The notes: a model not told the origin generated them from the sequence alone. DNA of 64,000 bases from JALZVT01 sp964611345 (GCA_964611345.1 CAZSYU010000002.1:44185-108184); one strand, 5' to 3'; positions 25,930 through 35,737 are shown, numbered from the stretch's first letter. Program-made: numbers and translations.

Positions 25930-27372
25930 ATGGCTGAATTCTCCGAAACCCCAAAAACTGCAATGCTCGAGCTGCTTGATCAGCAACGTCAGTCTTACCT
26001 TGCTGAGGGTGAGGTGAGCGCTGATGTGCGTAACGATCGGATCGAACGTGCGGTGCAGTTGCTGCTGGACAACAAGGAGCAGCTTGCGGAGGCCATGAGC
26101 GCGGACTTCGGTCATCGCAGTGTCACCCAGTCGATGTTCACCGACATCGCATCGTCGATTGGGCCTTTACGGCATGCGCAAAAACATTTGCGCCAGTGGA
26201 TGAAGCCCGAGAAGCGCAAGGTCGGACCCTTTCCGTTAAATCTGCTCGGTGCCAAGGCGCGCATCGACTACCAACCCCTGGGTGTGGTTGGGGTGATCAG
26301 TCCGTGGAACTTCCCAGTTAACCTCACGTTCTCGCCACTTGCAGGAATTCTCGCTGCGGGTAACCGTGTGATGATCAAACCGAGCGAATATACGCCAGCA
26401 ACTTCCGAAGTAATGGCGCAGATATTCCCAACGCGGTTCGATGTCAGTGAAATCGCAGTTGTTGCGGGTGGCCCACAAACCGGTGCTGACTTTTCGGGAC
26501 TGCCGTTTGATCACCTGCTGTTCACAGGCGCCACTTCCATTGCCAAGCACGTGATGCGCGCGGCGGCTGAAAACCTGGTACCGGTGACGCTTGAGCTGGG
26601 TGGCAAGTCACCGGTAGTGGTTGGGCGTTCCGCCAACGTCCAGAAAACCGCTGACGCCATCATGGCGGGCAAAATGCTTAACGCGGGGCAAATCTGTCTA
26701 GCCCCGGACTATGTGTTTGTGCCGGAAGACAACATGGAAGAATTTATTGAGGCATCACAAGCGTCGGTAGAAAAGATGTTTCCGACGTTACTCGATAACG
26801 ACGATTATACCTCCGTGGTTAACGAGCGGCATTTCGAACGCCTTAACGCCTACGTTGAGGAGGCGCGCAGCGCAGGCACTCGGGTTGTTGAAATGAATCC
26901 CGCCAACGAAGACTTCCGTCAGCAGCCGCACCACAAGATTCCACCCACCCTTGTTGTGGATCCAGAAAATGACCTGAAGGTAATGCAGGAAGAGATCTTC
27001 GGCCCTGTGTTGCCGCTGAAGTCCTACAGCAAGGTTGAGGATACGATCGACCATGTGAACGCCAACCCGCGCCCGCTGGGGCTTTACTATTTTGGTGAGG
27101 ATGGACAGGAAGAGCAGCAGGTGCTCAACCACACCACCTCGGGCGGCGTAACGGTGAACGACGTCATCATGCATATTTCGCAGGAAGAATTGCCGTTTGG
27201 TGGCGTGGGCCCGTCTGGGATGGGCTCCTATCACGGCATTGAAGGCTTCAAAAATTTCTCGCACGCGAAATCTGTGTTCCGCCAAACCAAGGTAAACGTT
27301 GCCGAGATGGCCGGGTTGCGCCCGCCGTATGGTGAGAAAATGCAGAAAACCATTGCGCAGCAACTGAAGTAG
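25930..27372 (+). CDS. Coniferyl aldehyde dehydrogenase-type aldehyde dehydrogenase
   Basis: 480 residues of the class-3-like ALDH group that includes CalB. VISPWNFPVNLTFSPLAGIL begins the NAD(P) domain, the catalytic Glu is in VTLELGGKSPVV, and the catalytic Cys is in NAGQICLAPDYVFV. The short N-terminus and QEELPFGGVGPSGMGSYHG near the end fit coniferyl aldehyde and fatty aldehyde enzymes. It oxidises aldehydes to acids with NAD(P)+. The gene starts after an AT-rich 93-nt gap and is followed 7 nt later by a DUF427 gene. A role in removing long or aromatic aldehydes is inferred. Confidence 0.9.
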   Translation: MAEFSETPKTAMLELLDQQRQSYLAEGEVSADVRNDRIERAVQLLLDNKEQLAEAMSADFGHRSVTQSMFTDIASSIGPLRHAQKHLRQWMKPEKRKVGPFPLNLLGAKARIDYQPLGVVGVISPWNFPVNLTFSPLAGILAAGNRVMIKPSEYTPATSEVMAQIFPTRFDVSEIAVVAGGPQTGADFSGLPFDHLLFTGATSIAKHVMRAAAENLVPVTLELGGKSPVVVGRSANVQKTADAIMAGKMLNAGQICLAPDYVFVPEDNMEEFIEASQASVEKMFPTLLDNDDYTSVVNERHFERLNAYVEEARSAGTRVVEMNPANEDFRQQPHHKIPPTLVVDPENDLKVMQEEIFGPVLPLKSYSKVEDTIDHVNANPRPLGLYYFGEDGQEEQQVLNHTTSGGVTVNDVIMHISQEELPFGGVGPSGMGSYHGIEGFKNFSHAKSVFRQTKVNVAEMAGLRPPYGEKMQKTIAQQLK

Positions 27373-27379
27373 CCGCGTT

Positions 27380-27766
27380 ATGACACAGCAGAACAGAGCA
27401 AAGCACGCCCCGGGCTTCGACGAATACCCCGGCTATACCGTGACCCGGGAGCCGATCAGTGAAGAGGTTGTGGTTCGCGTTGGTGAGGTCGAGTTGTGTC
27501 GGAGTAGTGACGCGATCTGGGTACAGGAATCGAAACACAAGCCCGCGCTATATCTGCCGCGTGCAGATGTACCGGCTGCCCTACTGGAAGATTCGGCGAC
27601 CAGCACCTATTGTCCTTTCAAAGGCACCGCCAGCTACCACAGCGCGCTAGGGGTTAGTGATGTGCTCTGGTATTACCCGGAACCTTACGTGGAGGTCGAT
27701 TATCTGGTCGATTACGTGGGGCTTTATCAGGATCGAGTGTCGTCGATCACCTTTGGTGGCGTGTAG
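27380..27766 (+). CDS. DUF427 domain protein
   Basis: 128 residues covering one DUF427 domain: VVVRVGEVELCRSSDAIWVQE, ALYLPRADVPAALLE, TYCPFKGTASYHS and WYYPEPYVEV are the conserved blocks. The TYCPFKG/YH residues cluster in the small beta-barrel fold of this family. Biochemical role unknown. It starts 7 nt after the aldehyde dehydrogenase, so it is very probably co-transcribed. The last 40 bases overlap the 3' end of the convergent molybdoenzyme gene. Confidence 0.9.
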   Translation: MTQQNRAKHAPGFDEYPGYTVTREPISEEVVVRVGEVELCRSSDAIWVQESKHKPALYLPRADVPAALLEDSATSTYCPFKGTASYHSALGVSDVLWYYPEPYVEVDYLVDYVGLYQDRVSSITFGGV

Positions 27767-30099
27767 CTGCGGGGTAGTGGCGCGTCGCCAGAGTAGGGCT
27801 CAACTTCTACCAGACAGGTGTGTGCGCTTGGGCCCTGGGCCAGCTTTGAGGTGCCTATATCGGCAGTAAGCACGTTCGGGTTGCCGGCTAATTCCAGCGG
27901 GGTGGCGTCTGCACTGTTCGCTGTGTGGTCCGGATCGTCGAGCCACGGGTCAAACCAGGCACCGGTGGGCAGTTCAACCACCTCGGGGTGCAACTGCGAA
28001 CTAAAGGCGACACCTGCAAGACAGGCTCCGCGCTGATTAAAAACGCGTACGGTGCTGCCCGCGGTGATGCCACGAGTCTTGGCGGTGTCTGGATGGATGC
28101 GCAGGCGTTCGCGCCCGGCGACTTTCTCTTTTTGCGCATGAGCGCTGTGATCGAATTGGCTATGCAGCCGGTGCTGCGGTTGATTCGATACCAGGTGGAG
28201 TTGCGCAGGCCCCGCGTTGTCACCACCCAGGCGTTCGAAGGGCTCGAGCCAGGTTGGGTGTCCTGGGCAGTTGTCGTAGTTGAAGGCGGCAATAGTCGCA
28301 GAATAGATCTCGAGTTTGCCTGACGGTGTGCCGAGCGGATTGGCAACAGGATCTGCGCGGAACGCCGCCAGCCAATCCTCAGTGGCCGGTTTGTCGGGCA
28401 GTTTGTAGGTGCCTTCCTGCCAAAAACTGTCAAAGCTGGGTAACTCGAAGCCTTCTTGCCGCGCCGTTTTTTCACTGCGCTGCCACATGTTGCGCAACCA
28501 CTCTCGCGGTGTCTTGCCTTCGGTGTACTCAGCAAAAACGCCGACTGCTTTGGCAAGTCCGGAGAAAATTTCATAGTCACTGCGTGCTTCTGCGTAAGGT
28601 GAGATGGCTTGCTGCATCACGTGCGCATAGGGGTCGTGACTGGACGCGCAGATGTCTTCCCGTTCGAGCGGTGTGGTTGCGGGAAACACGATATCGGCGT
28701 GGCGCGCGATGGGTGTCCACCAGGGTTCATTGACGATAACGGTGCTGGGTTTTTGCCAGGCTTTGCGCAGGCGATTCAGGTCTTGATGATGGTGGAACGG
28801 ATTGCCGCCGGCCCAATAAATCAGATCGATATCGGGATAGTTGCTGCGTGTGCCGTTGTAGTCGAAAGGCGCGCCGGGGTTCTCGAGCATTTCGGTGATT
28901 CGAGCCACGGGGATAGCTGTACCGGTTGGATTGCGACCCTTGCTCATTGCAGCCCAGTTGAAGCGTCGCCAGTCACTGCCCACAAAACCCTCTGCCGCGT
29001 AGCCAAAACCTACGCCACCGCCAGGCAAGCCAACCTGGCCTAACATAGCGGCGAGCGTGACTAACATCCAGTAGGGCTGTTCGCCGTGCTGGGCGCGCTG
29101 CAAGGCCCATGCTGCATTCACAAAAGTTCGTTTGCTGGCCATAGTGCGGGCCAGGGTGATGATGCTGGTGGCGCTCAGGCCGCTAATGTTGGCTGCCCAG
29201 TGCGGATCTTTGGGTTGGCCGTCGCTGCTACCGAGCAGATACTTCTCGAAGCTGTCGTAGCCCAGGGTATGACTGCGCAGGAAGTCTCGGTTCAGTAAGT
29301 TCTCGGTGGCCAGCACATGTGCCAGCCCAAGCATAATGGCGACGTCGGTGCCGGGACGGGCGGGTAACCACTGTGCTTGCAAGTTAGCAGGCATATCGGC
29401 TGCAATGGGGCTGATCGATACAAATTCCGCGCCGCGTTGTGCGGCCTGGGTGAGCATGGGACCGGTCTGGTGTTCGGTGATGCCGCCGTAAGCCACCTGG
29501 GAATTGCGTAGCGGCATGCCGCCAAAGCTTACGACCAGGTCGCTGTGCGTGGCGATGTCGCGCAGCGTGGTTTGCTGCAACTCCATTTCGTGCCAGTGAG
29601 CGATTACGTGGGGCAGAATCACCTGCGCTGCCGCGGTGCTGTAAGAATTCGTTGCCCGCACACAACCGCCGATGCGATTTAAAAAACGATGCAGATGCGA
29701 TTGAGCGTGGTGGAAGCGGCCAGCACTGGCCCAGCCGTAGGAACCCGCAAATATGCCGTTGTTACCGCGTTCGGTTATCACGCGTTGCAGTTCTCCACCG
29801 GCTAGTTCAAGCGCTTCGTCCCAGGGCACCGCAACAAAGTCGTCGGCCCCGCGGTTGGTCCTGTCGCGGCTCTGCGGGTTGTTCAGCCAGCCCCGGCGGA
29901 TCGCCGGTTGTGACACGCGCAAGGGGTGCTGCACGCCATCCACCAGACCGGCCCCCAGGGCCGACGGGTTGGGGTCGAGCTCAATGGGGCTGATACCGTT
30001 GATCGTGCCATTGCTCACTGCAACGTCGTATACGCCCCACTGTGTAGCCGTGCGATGACGCAGAGCAGCAGGCTGCGAAGGACGAGTAGATTGAGGCAT
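27727..30099 (-). CDS. Molybdopterin oxidoreductase, TorA/BisC (DMSO reductase) type
   Basis: 790 residues of the DMSO-reductase family, closest in appearance to trimethylamine-N-oxide and biotin-sulfoxide reductases. GIFAGSYGWASAGRFHHAQ and a later IYWAGGNPFHHHQDLNRL are typical bis-MGD contacts. The Ser in NSYSTAAAQ occupies the place of the Mo-ligand Ser of this group. There is no N-terminal Cys cluster and no Tat signal, so the enzyme is cytoplasmic and BisC-like rather than TorA-like. Start ATG 30099 has AAAGAGA upstream, whereas the ATG at 30135 is less likely. It probably reduces an S- or N-oxide. The electron donor is unknown. Confidence 0.87.
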   Translation of the reverse strand: MPQSTRPSQPAALRHRTATQWGVYDVAVSNGTINGISPIELDPNPSALGAGLVDGVQHPLRVSQPAIRRGWLNNPQSRDRTNRGADDFVAVPWDEALELAGGELQRVITERGNNGIFAGSYGWASAGRFHHAQSHLHRFLNRIGGCVRATNSYSTAAAQVILPHVIAHWHEMELQQTTLRDIATHSDLVVSFGGMPLRNSQVAYGGITEHQTGPMLTQAAQRGAEFVSISPIAADMPANLQAQWLPARPGTDVAIMLGLAHVLATENLLNRDFLRSHTLGYDSFEKYLLGSSDGQPKDPHWAANISGLSATSIITLARTMASKRTFVNAAWALQRAQHGEQPYWMLVTLAAMLGQVGLPGGGVGFGYAAEGFVGSDWRRFNWAAMSKGRNPTGTAIPVARITEMLENPGAPFDYNGTRSNYPDIDLIYWAGGNPFHHHQDLNRLRKAWQKPSTVIVNEPWWTPIARHADIVFPATTPLEREDICASSHDPYAHVMQQAISPYAEARSDYEIFSGLAKAVGVFAEYTEGKTPREWLRNMWQRSEKTARQEGFELPSFDSFWQEGTYKLPDKPATEDWLAAFRADPVANPLGTPSGKLEIYSATIAAFNYDNCPGHPTWLEPFERLGGDNAGPAQLHLVSNQPQHRLHSQFDHSAHAQKEKVAGRERLRIHPDTAKTRGITAGSTVRVFNQRGACLAGVAFSSQLHPEVVELPTGAWFDPWLDDPDHTANSADATPLELAGNPNVLTADIGTSKLAQGPSAHTCLVEVEPYSGDAPLPRSYTPPKVIDDTRS

Positions 30100-30242
30100 G
30101 GCAAATCTCTTTGGGCAGGCACTATGTCGCTTCATTCTACACCCTCCCTATCTGTGGCCGCCCCGCAGCGTTAAACTGGAGCTATCATTGTTCCGAACCC
30201 CACGTTTATGAATCTCGTCTTGTCTGTGGTTGCGCGCTAACA

Positions 30243-31712
30243 GTGTCTGATGTTGAGCGGACTCTACCGGGCGGCATTGATTGGAGCGCATTAACCCGGC
30301 GCGAGCGCCGGGATGATCCGGACCGGGTCTATCGCCTACTGGTGGCTGATCTGGTTGGCCTGTTGCCAGATGCAGTCGGGCAAGCTGATGCAACGGAGTT
30401 TGCGACCCATCTGGCGCTGCGCGGCGCGAACTTCCACGATCACCGTGATGCCTCGATCGACGAGTTATTGCGGCAAGTGGAGCGCGTCACGACGCCTGGA
30501 TTACATTTTTTCTACCAACCCTGGGTTGCTGAGGAAGTCGAGTTGCTGGCGCTGGCTTCAGCAGGCAGGTTTGATGGCCTGATTGCGGCAGCCACCCTCA
30601 TACCCGCCCAAGCTGTGTTTAGTGAAGGGGCCGTTCGAATTGGTGCCGGCACAGGCAACATGGGAGGTGCGAGTTGGGGCGGTGGAGACGGTTTGGGCGG
30701 CAGCGCGCCGCTAATGAATACGCCAAGCTTTAACTCTCGGGCAACCGCCCAGATGGTTTTTAAGGCCTTGTTGCGGATCCGACCCGATCTTGACGTTGAC
30801 GAGCTTTATAACCGGGTGCAGGCAGGCACCTTCGATACCGGCGAGCATCTGCGTGAGTATGCGACGCGCAAGCTTGAAGGCCAACGCATGGGGGTGCTTG
30901 GCTTTGGCAATATAGGCCGAGAGGTGGCGAATCTGGCCCAGGCATTCGGCATGCGGGTGGGGGTTTACGCGCGTGCATCGCACAAGCGCTGGATTGAGTC
31001 GGAGGGCTTTGAATATTGTGCGAGCGTCACGGATGCTGCCTACGCTTGTGATGTGCTGTCCGTTCATCTGGGCCTCGGGCCTGCGAGTGCGAACACTCAT
31101 ATTGTTAATGCCCAGGTGCTATCGGTAATGACGCCTGGGAGTGTGCTGATCAACTACGATCGGGGCGAGCTGGTTGATGTTGCCGCCCTGGATGAGGCGT
31201 TGCGTTCCGGCCATCTCAGCTTTGCAGCAATTGATGCAGATCTGTTTCTGGGTGATTCCGGGCCGACGGGACCGCTTGCGCCCTATCTCGAATTGCTCGC
31301 GCAACATGCACAGCGCCTTGAATTGTTGCCGCACGCTGCAGCTGACACCGACCACCCGTCACGCTGCGCGGGGGCGCAGCAAGCAGCGGATCAATTGATT
31401 GCCGCTATTTGTTATCGCTGTGTTGCAAACCTCAAAGGTGACTTGCCGCAGGGTTACACCGATTTAGGTCGGACCACCTTACCAACAGTGGGACCCGTTA
31501 CCAGCGCCGTAATAGCGGCTGTGGCCAATAGTGGGTCCCAGTTGCAGGCGCTCAGGCAAGACGTGCAGGCGCTTGCACAATGGCTGGATAAGCTTCCTGT
31601 TGATAGCGAGGCTCGAGTGGGAGAGCAAGCCCAGTCCGGCGTTGAAGCTGCTAACCGGGTCAGCAGTCAGCTAGCGACGGTTGGTTTGTTAGGTTCGGCG
31701 CGCGATTTGTGA
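30243..31712 (+). CDS. D-isomer-specific 2-hydroxyacid dehydrogenase-like protein, long form
   Basis: About 489 residues. The NAD-binding core is at mid-protein (MGVLGFGNIGREVANLAQAFG), followed by SVHLGLGPASANTHIVN, GSVLINYDRGELVD and the catalytic-His region LLPHAAADTDHPS. The family is usually 310-340 residues. Here there is a longer N-terminal part with a Gly-rich stretch (NMGGASWGGGDGLGG) and a C-terminal extension of about 90 residues ending in a predicted coiled helix. The GTG at 30243 (MSDVERTLPGG) is a tentative start, since the frame is open from 30111. The glycerate kinase gene follows 16 nt later, suggesting hydroxypyruvate or tartronate-semialdehyde reduction to glycerate. Confidence 0.75.
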   Translation: MSDVERTLPGGIDWSALTRRERRDDPDRVYRLLVADLVGLLPDAVGQADATEFATHLALRGANFHDHRDASIDELLRQVERVTTPGLHFFYQPWVAEEVELLALASAGRFDGLIAAATLIPAQAVFSEGAVRIGAGTGNMGGASWGGGDGLGGSAPLMNTPSFNSRATAQMVFKALLRIRPDLDVDELYNRVQAGTFDTGEHLREYATRKLEGQRMGVLGFGNIGREVANLAQAFGMRVGVYARASHKRWIESEGFEYCASVTDAAYACDVLSVHLGLGPASANTHIVNAQVLSVMTPGSVLINYDRGELVDVAALDEALRSGHLSFAAIDADLFLGDSGPTGPLAPYLELLAQHAQRLELLPHAAADTDHPSRCAGAQQAADQLIAAICYRCVANLKGDLPQGYTDLGRTTLPTVGPVTSAVIAAVANSGSQLQALRQDVQALAQWLDKLPVDSEARVGEQAQSGVEAANRVSSQLATVGLLGSARDL

Positions 31713-31728
31713 TGTCACCGGGTTCGTA

Positions 31729-32894
31729 ATGTCACTGGTTTCTGAACTTTGGTGGACAGGCGTGCGGGCGGCGGGCGGCCGCGCCTCTGTGCAACGTGCC
31801 ATCGAGGCGGATCCGGGCATTCTAGGCAGAGGTAGCAGCGCAATTACGAGTGTCACCAACAAAACCAGTCAGGCGGTAGAGATAATCGCTGTTGGCAAAG
31901 CGGCGGCGTCAATGGCGCGCGGGGCGCTCGAACATTTGCCGGCGGACACACAGGGTATCGTGGTGACGAAGCGTGGACATCTGGGTGGGTTGGCTGAAGA
32001 TTATCCGCAGCTCGAAGTCATTGAGTCGGGGCATCCGATTCCAGATGTAGAATCGCTGCTCGCAGGCCAGAGACTGTATGACCGCGTACGTGCTCTACCC
32101 AAAGAGTCTCACCTGCTGTTACTCATTTCGGGTGGTGCCTCGGCCCTGGTGGAGCGCTTGCCGCCGGGGGTGTCATTGCTCGATTGGCAGCGCAAAACCG
32201 AAGCGCTGGTGGCGTCTGGTGCGGACATCCGCGAGGTTAATAGTCAACGTAGCAAACTGTCGCTGATTAAGTCGGGTCGTTTGCTGAAGGCGTTTGGTGG
32301 TGCCAGTGTTGCTGTTCTGGCCATCTCTGATGTCAGTGGTGATTCGCATGCGGTGATCGGGTCCGGTCTGGGCGATACCCGCTACTTAACTTGCCCCGCT
32401 CAATCAGCAACCATTGCGACTAATGCGATCGCCCGGTCTGCGATTGTTGCCGCGGCACAGGCGCAGGGGTTAGTTGTGCAGGAAAACGGCGAAACCTTGT
32501 ACGGCGACAATATGAGGTTGCCCAGCGTATCGCCGAGACGCTTCGGCAGGGCGCGGCAGGTCTTTATGTATGGGGTGGTGAACCGACCGTGGTACTGCCA
32601 GAAAATCCGGGTAGAGGCGGACGCAATCAGGCCTTGGCGCTTGCCGTCGCCCAAGAACTGCACGGCAGTGATCAGCGGGTGGACTTATTGGTGGCGGGAA
32701 CCGATGGTACGGACGGCCCGACATCGGCCGCTGGTGGTTGGTTCCGCGATACCTCTGGCTATCCGATTGCCGAACTAAGCGCTGCGTTGCTGCGGGCTGA
32801 TGCAGGTACGTTTCTTGGGGCGCGTAATGGGTTATTCGTTTCAGGTCCAACCGACACCAATGTTATGGATTTAGCCCTCTGTCTGAAACGTTAG
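31729..32894 (+). pseudogene. Glycerate 2-kinase (MOFRL family), interrupted by a one-base frameshift
   Basis: Residues up to about position 261 follow the frame from 31729: IIAVGKAAASMARGAL, VIESGHPIPDVESL, HLLLLISGGASALVERLP, REVNSQRSKLSLIKSGRLL, AISDVSGD. The conserved second half, including VWGGEPTVVLPENPGRGGRN and VAGTDGTDGPTSAAGG, continues in another frame to the stop at 32894. The switch falls at about 32515-32516 (ATG AG|GTTGCC), where one base appears to be missing. Apart from this the gene is complete. The normal enzyme phosphorylates D-glycerate at C2. Either the gene is damaged or the consensus has a single-base error. The pairing with the upstream dehydrogenase argues the pathway was functional at least recently. 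Confidence 0.85.
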
Positions 32895-32947
32895 CGATGG
32901 AGGTAGCGCAAGAGAATGCGAGATAAAGTAATAAAGTGGACAGATCT

Positions 32948-34087
32948 ATGAAGGGCAACTCGTTGCTGTTGTTGGTGGTCGTTTGTGCCGTTGTGACTGG
33001 CTGTGATCGATCAAGCTCGCCAGACACTACTAACGCTGTGGCCGGCTCAGAGTTTGTACTGGAACAATCTGCGGATTCGCTGCGGATCGCGTACGGATCA
33101 TGTGCCGATGACGATGCGCCGGAGCACCCGGTATGGGATGCACTGGGGGCAGTGAACGCGGATCTGGTGTTGATGCTTGGCGACAACGTCTATGCCGATT
33201 CTCCCGAGTTTAATGCGGCACCATCGGCGCGACTAATGCGTCGTGAATACGCAAAGCTTGCTGCGGCTCCTGGTTTTCAACGGCTGCGCGCCAGCACACC
33301 GATGTTCGCCACCTGGGATGACCACGATTTTGGTCGCAACGATGGCGGCGCCAGCTTTGCCTTTAAAACCCAGGCTGCAGAAATTTTTAAGGAGTTTTGG
33401 CAATACCCCGCGGATGATCCTGCGCGAGCACGCGAGGGCGTGTACGCCGAACGGCGCATTCGTCATAGCGGGTTGGATGTCCAGGTTATCTTGCTCGACA
33501 CCCGCAGCTTTCGAGGCCCGTTGAGAGAAGCCTCGCGAAGTTTGGCCTGTCCGTTACTAAACTACGAACACAATACAACGGGCACTTTCCTTGGCGAGGC
33601 GCAATGGGCCTGGTTGGCAGAGCAACTGGACAAACCCGCAGATTTTCGAATTCTTGTATCCAGTCAACAGGTGATTGCAGATCAGCACTGCTTTGAGAAA
33701 TGGGGCAACTTCCCCAACGAGCGGTTGCGGCTGTTCACGCTGATTCGCGAGTCCGGGGTGAAAAACATCGTGTTACTCAGTGGCGATCGGCATTTAGGTG
33801 AAATCTCCCGTCTGCCTGCAGACTATCCAGGGGGGGCCGGGTTTGATCTTTACGAAGTAACCTCAAGTCCCCTCAGCGCACGTTCGGGTTTTGGGTGGGG
33901 GGAAACCAACGATTACCGGGTGAACACAGACAATCTGCGCGAGAGCCAGTTTGGCGTGCTGGACCTTACCCCGCGGCCTGGCGAGGGAGAATCAAGCCTT
34001 GCTGTGAGCATGCATTTACTGGATGCCGAGGGCCAGGTGCGTTTTTCGGCACAGCAGACCTTTACCCTGCCTGGGGCTGCGCCTTAA
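32948..34087 (+). CDS. PhoD-like metallophosphatase, lipoprotein
   Basis: 379 residues. A lipoprotein signal (LLLLVVVCAVVTGC) is followed by a PhoD-like catalytic domain: IAYGSCADDD, DLVLMLGDNVYAD, TPMFATWDDHDFGRND and VVLLSGDRHLGEIS carry the metal-binding Asp, Asn and His residues of the alkaline phosphatase D/phosphodiesterase group. The enzyme would act at the membrane in the periplasm on phosphate esters or diesters, probably for phosphate scavenging. The ATG at 32948 is chosen because the signal peptide begins MKGNS. The frame also offers a GTG at 32936. The gene starts 54 nt after the glycerate kinase stop. Confidence 0.87.
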   Translation: MKGNSLLLLVVVCAVVTGCDRSSSPDTTNAVAGSEFVLEQSADSLRIAYGSCADDDAPEHPVWDALGAVNADLVLMLGDNVYADSPEFNAAPSARLMRREYAKLAAAPGFQRLRASTPMFATWDDHDFGRNDGGASFAFKTQAAEIFKEFWQYPADDPARAREGVYAERRIRHSGLDVQVILLDTRSFRGPLREASRSLACPLLNYEHNTTGTFLGEAQWAWLAEQLDKPADFRILVSSQQVIADQHCFEKWGNFPNERLRLFTLIRESGVKNIVLLSGDRHLGEISRLPADYPGGAGFDLYEVTSSPLSARSGFGWGETNDYRVNTDNLRESQFGVLDLTPRPGEGESSLAVSMHLLDAEGQVRFSAQQTFTLPGAAP

Positions 34088-34351
34088 CTGGCCACCTGTC
34101 GTGGTGGTGGAATCCGCTAATTTCTGGCGAAACACGGGTTAGCCGTTTTTTCGCGTCGCCGAGCGTTTTACCGTTTAAAGTTAAAAAGCGAAGTAAAACA
34201 TGGGGTTAATGGCGATTTTCAAGAACATTTCGGCTTGGCACGAAAATTGGATTGTTCTGTAAAAAAGCGATTTTGAGTCCAGCTAGACCTTTTGGTCCTG
34301 GGGCTCAGCCAATCGCTAACAGGTTTATTCAAGCTAGGTGGAGATCAGACT

Positions 34352-35125
34352 ATGGGTACGCGAATGATTAGGGATCGATCGAACATGGGTGGCTGGTGGT
34401 TGATGCTGGCTCTGTTCACCTTGTGTGTTGGTGGTTGGAGTCTCGCGTTTGCTTGCAAAGCGGGCGCCTCTGAAGCGCCGGAGAGTTTTGTAGGCACGGC
34501 CGATCGAGTGTGGCAAGTGAGTGAATTCAATCGCATCTCGGTTGCGGGCAGTATGGACGTGCAACTGGTGCAGGGTGCAGCGGAGGCGGTCTACGGCAGA
34601 GGCGATAGCACCGATCTCGAACGGCTGGAGGTTGTTGTGCAAGGCCGAGAGTTGATCATTCGCCGGAAACGCCGCATTGGGTTTAGTGGTTGGTTCGACG
34701 ATGAGGTGAATCTGGTTATTACCTATCGCGATCTGTCGAGCTTGAGTTTAAGTGGATCAGGTGAACTGATGGCCGATTCCCTCACCAGTGAGGCGTTGTC
34801 TCTGCGAGTCTCGGGTAGCGGCGATATTGAGATCGATGAGCTTAGCGCTGACACACTGGAGCTTTCGATCTCCGGGTCCGCTGACGTCACACTTGCCGGC
34901 TCGGTAGAAGATCAAAGGGTGAATATCTCAGGGTCTGCGGATTACGCAGCCGACAACTTACAGAGTGTGTCAGCCTGGGTCCGTATCAGCGGCAGTGCGG
35001 ATGCACTGATCCATGCCAGTGACTCGTTAGACGCTAAGGTAAGCGGTAGCGGTAGCGTCCGCTATGCGGGCAGCCCAGCGGTGAGCCGGCGGGTGTCTGG
35101 TTCTGGTGAAATCCGAGCGCTCTAG
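34352..35125 (+). CDS. DUF2807 (head GIN domain) exported protein
   Basis: 257 residues. An N-terminal hydrophobic signal region (WWLMLALFTLCVGGWSLAFACKAGA) precedes a DUF2807 beta-solenoid, recognisable by repeated SGSGE, SGSAD and SGSGD turns from about residue 130 onward. The conserved FNRISVAGSMDVQLVQG opens the domain. Members are periplasmic or surface proteins of unknown function, often linked to envelope stress regulators. ATG 34352 has AGGTGGAG upstream. The 264-nt region before it contains no gene. A sigma-54-like sequence there was judged too weak. Confidence 0.87.
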   Translation: MGTRMIRDRSNMGGWWLMLALFTLCVGGWSLAFACKAGASEAPESFVGTADRVWQVSEFNRISVAGSMDVQLVQGAAEAVYGRGDSTDLERLEVVVQGRELIIRRKRRIGFSGWFDDEVNLVITYRDLSSLSLSGSGELMADSLTSEALSLRVSGSGDIEIDELSADTLELSISGSADVTLAGSVEDQRVNISGSADYAADNLQSVSAWVRISGSADALIHASDSLDAKVSGSGSVRYAGSPAVSRRVSGSGEIRAL

Positions 35126-35359
35126 CAGGTTTAACGCGCATGTGGCGTTGAGTATCGAAAAATGGATGTAACGAAACGGAATGCAGAACGAATTGTTAAA
35201 AGGATTTTAAACACTTGTATGGGTGTCCTGTGGCTGCCGTGATGCCTACCCTGTTAGACTGCTAGCCAGGACCCAAAGCCTGAGGCAAAGGAACGCCGTT
35301 GAGCTGATCGAGTAGTGGGGGCGCGAGGAGCAAGTAGGCCAAGCAGGAGCTGAAACACG

Positions 35360-35737
35360 ATGTTTAGACTGGGTAAAACGCGGGATAAAAAGAGCCAGGC
35401 TCACAAGGTTCGGGCGCCGGCACGATTTAGCGCCGTTTCTACTAAGGTCAATAAACTATTTCACGGCGTTGCGGTTCATCCGCGTGATGAAAACTGTTGC
35501 AGCGCCGTCCAAACCCTCAATGGTAAGCGCTTTCTCTCTGCTGATGCGCCGGTGTTACCCCTTACTGACTGCGCCAATCCCTCAGGCTGCCGGTGTGTTT
35601 ATGAGCGCTTCGATGAGCGGCGCGGTAGCTTGCGTCGGGAAGCCGACATTGGCTTGCCTGCCAGAACTCATGCGCAGGTGATTGAAAAACGTGTGGGCCT
35701 GGGGCGGCGTAGCACAGACTGCATCACTGACGGTTGA
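35360..35737 (+). CDS. Conserved hypothetical Cys-rich small protein
   Basis: 125 residues, starting at ATG 35360 behind AGGAG. After a basic N-terminus comes FHGVAVHPRDENCCSAVQ, then GKRFLSADAPVLPLTDC, then SGCRCVYERFDERRG. The CC, C and CxC cysteines plus the RF/DERR block look like a metal-binding or disulfide pattern. I believe short proteins with this 'GKRFL...LPL..C....C.C.Y....DRR' layout recur in gammaproteobacteria, without a function. It could be soluble and zinc-binding. It lies alone between the DUF2807 and thiolase genes. The 234 nt before it hold no gene. Confidence 0.65.
   Translation: MFRLGKTRDKKSQAHKVRAPARFSAVSTKVNKLFHGVAVHPRDENCCSAVQTLNGKRFLSADAPVLPLTDCANPSGCRCVYERFDERRGSLRREADIGLPARTHAQVIEKRVGLGRRSTDCITDG

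Noticed and set aside
34236..34251. TGGCAC-GAAAA-TTGGA as a sigma-54 promoter for the DUF2807 gene
   Set aside because: The nearly invariant GC of the -12 element is GG here, so functional recognition is doubtful.
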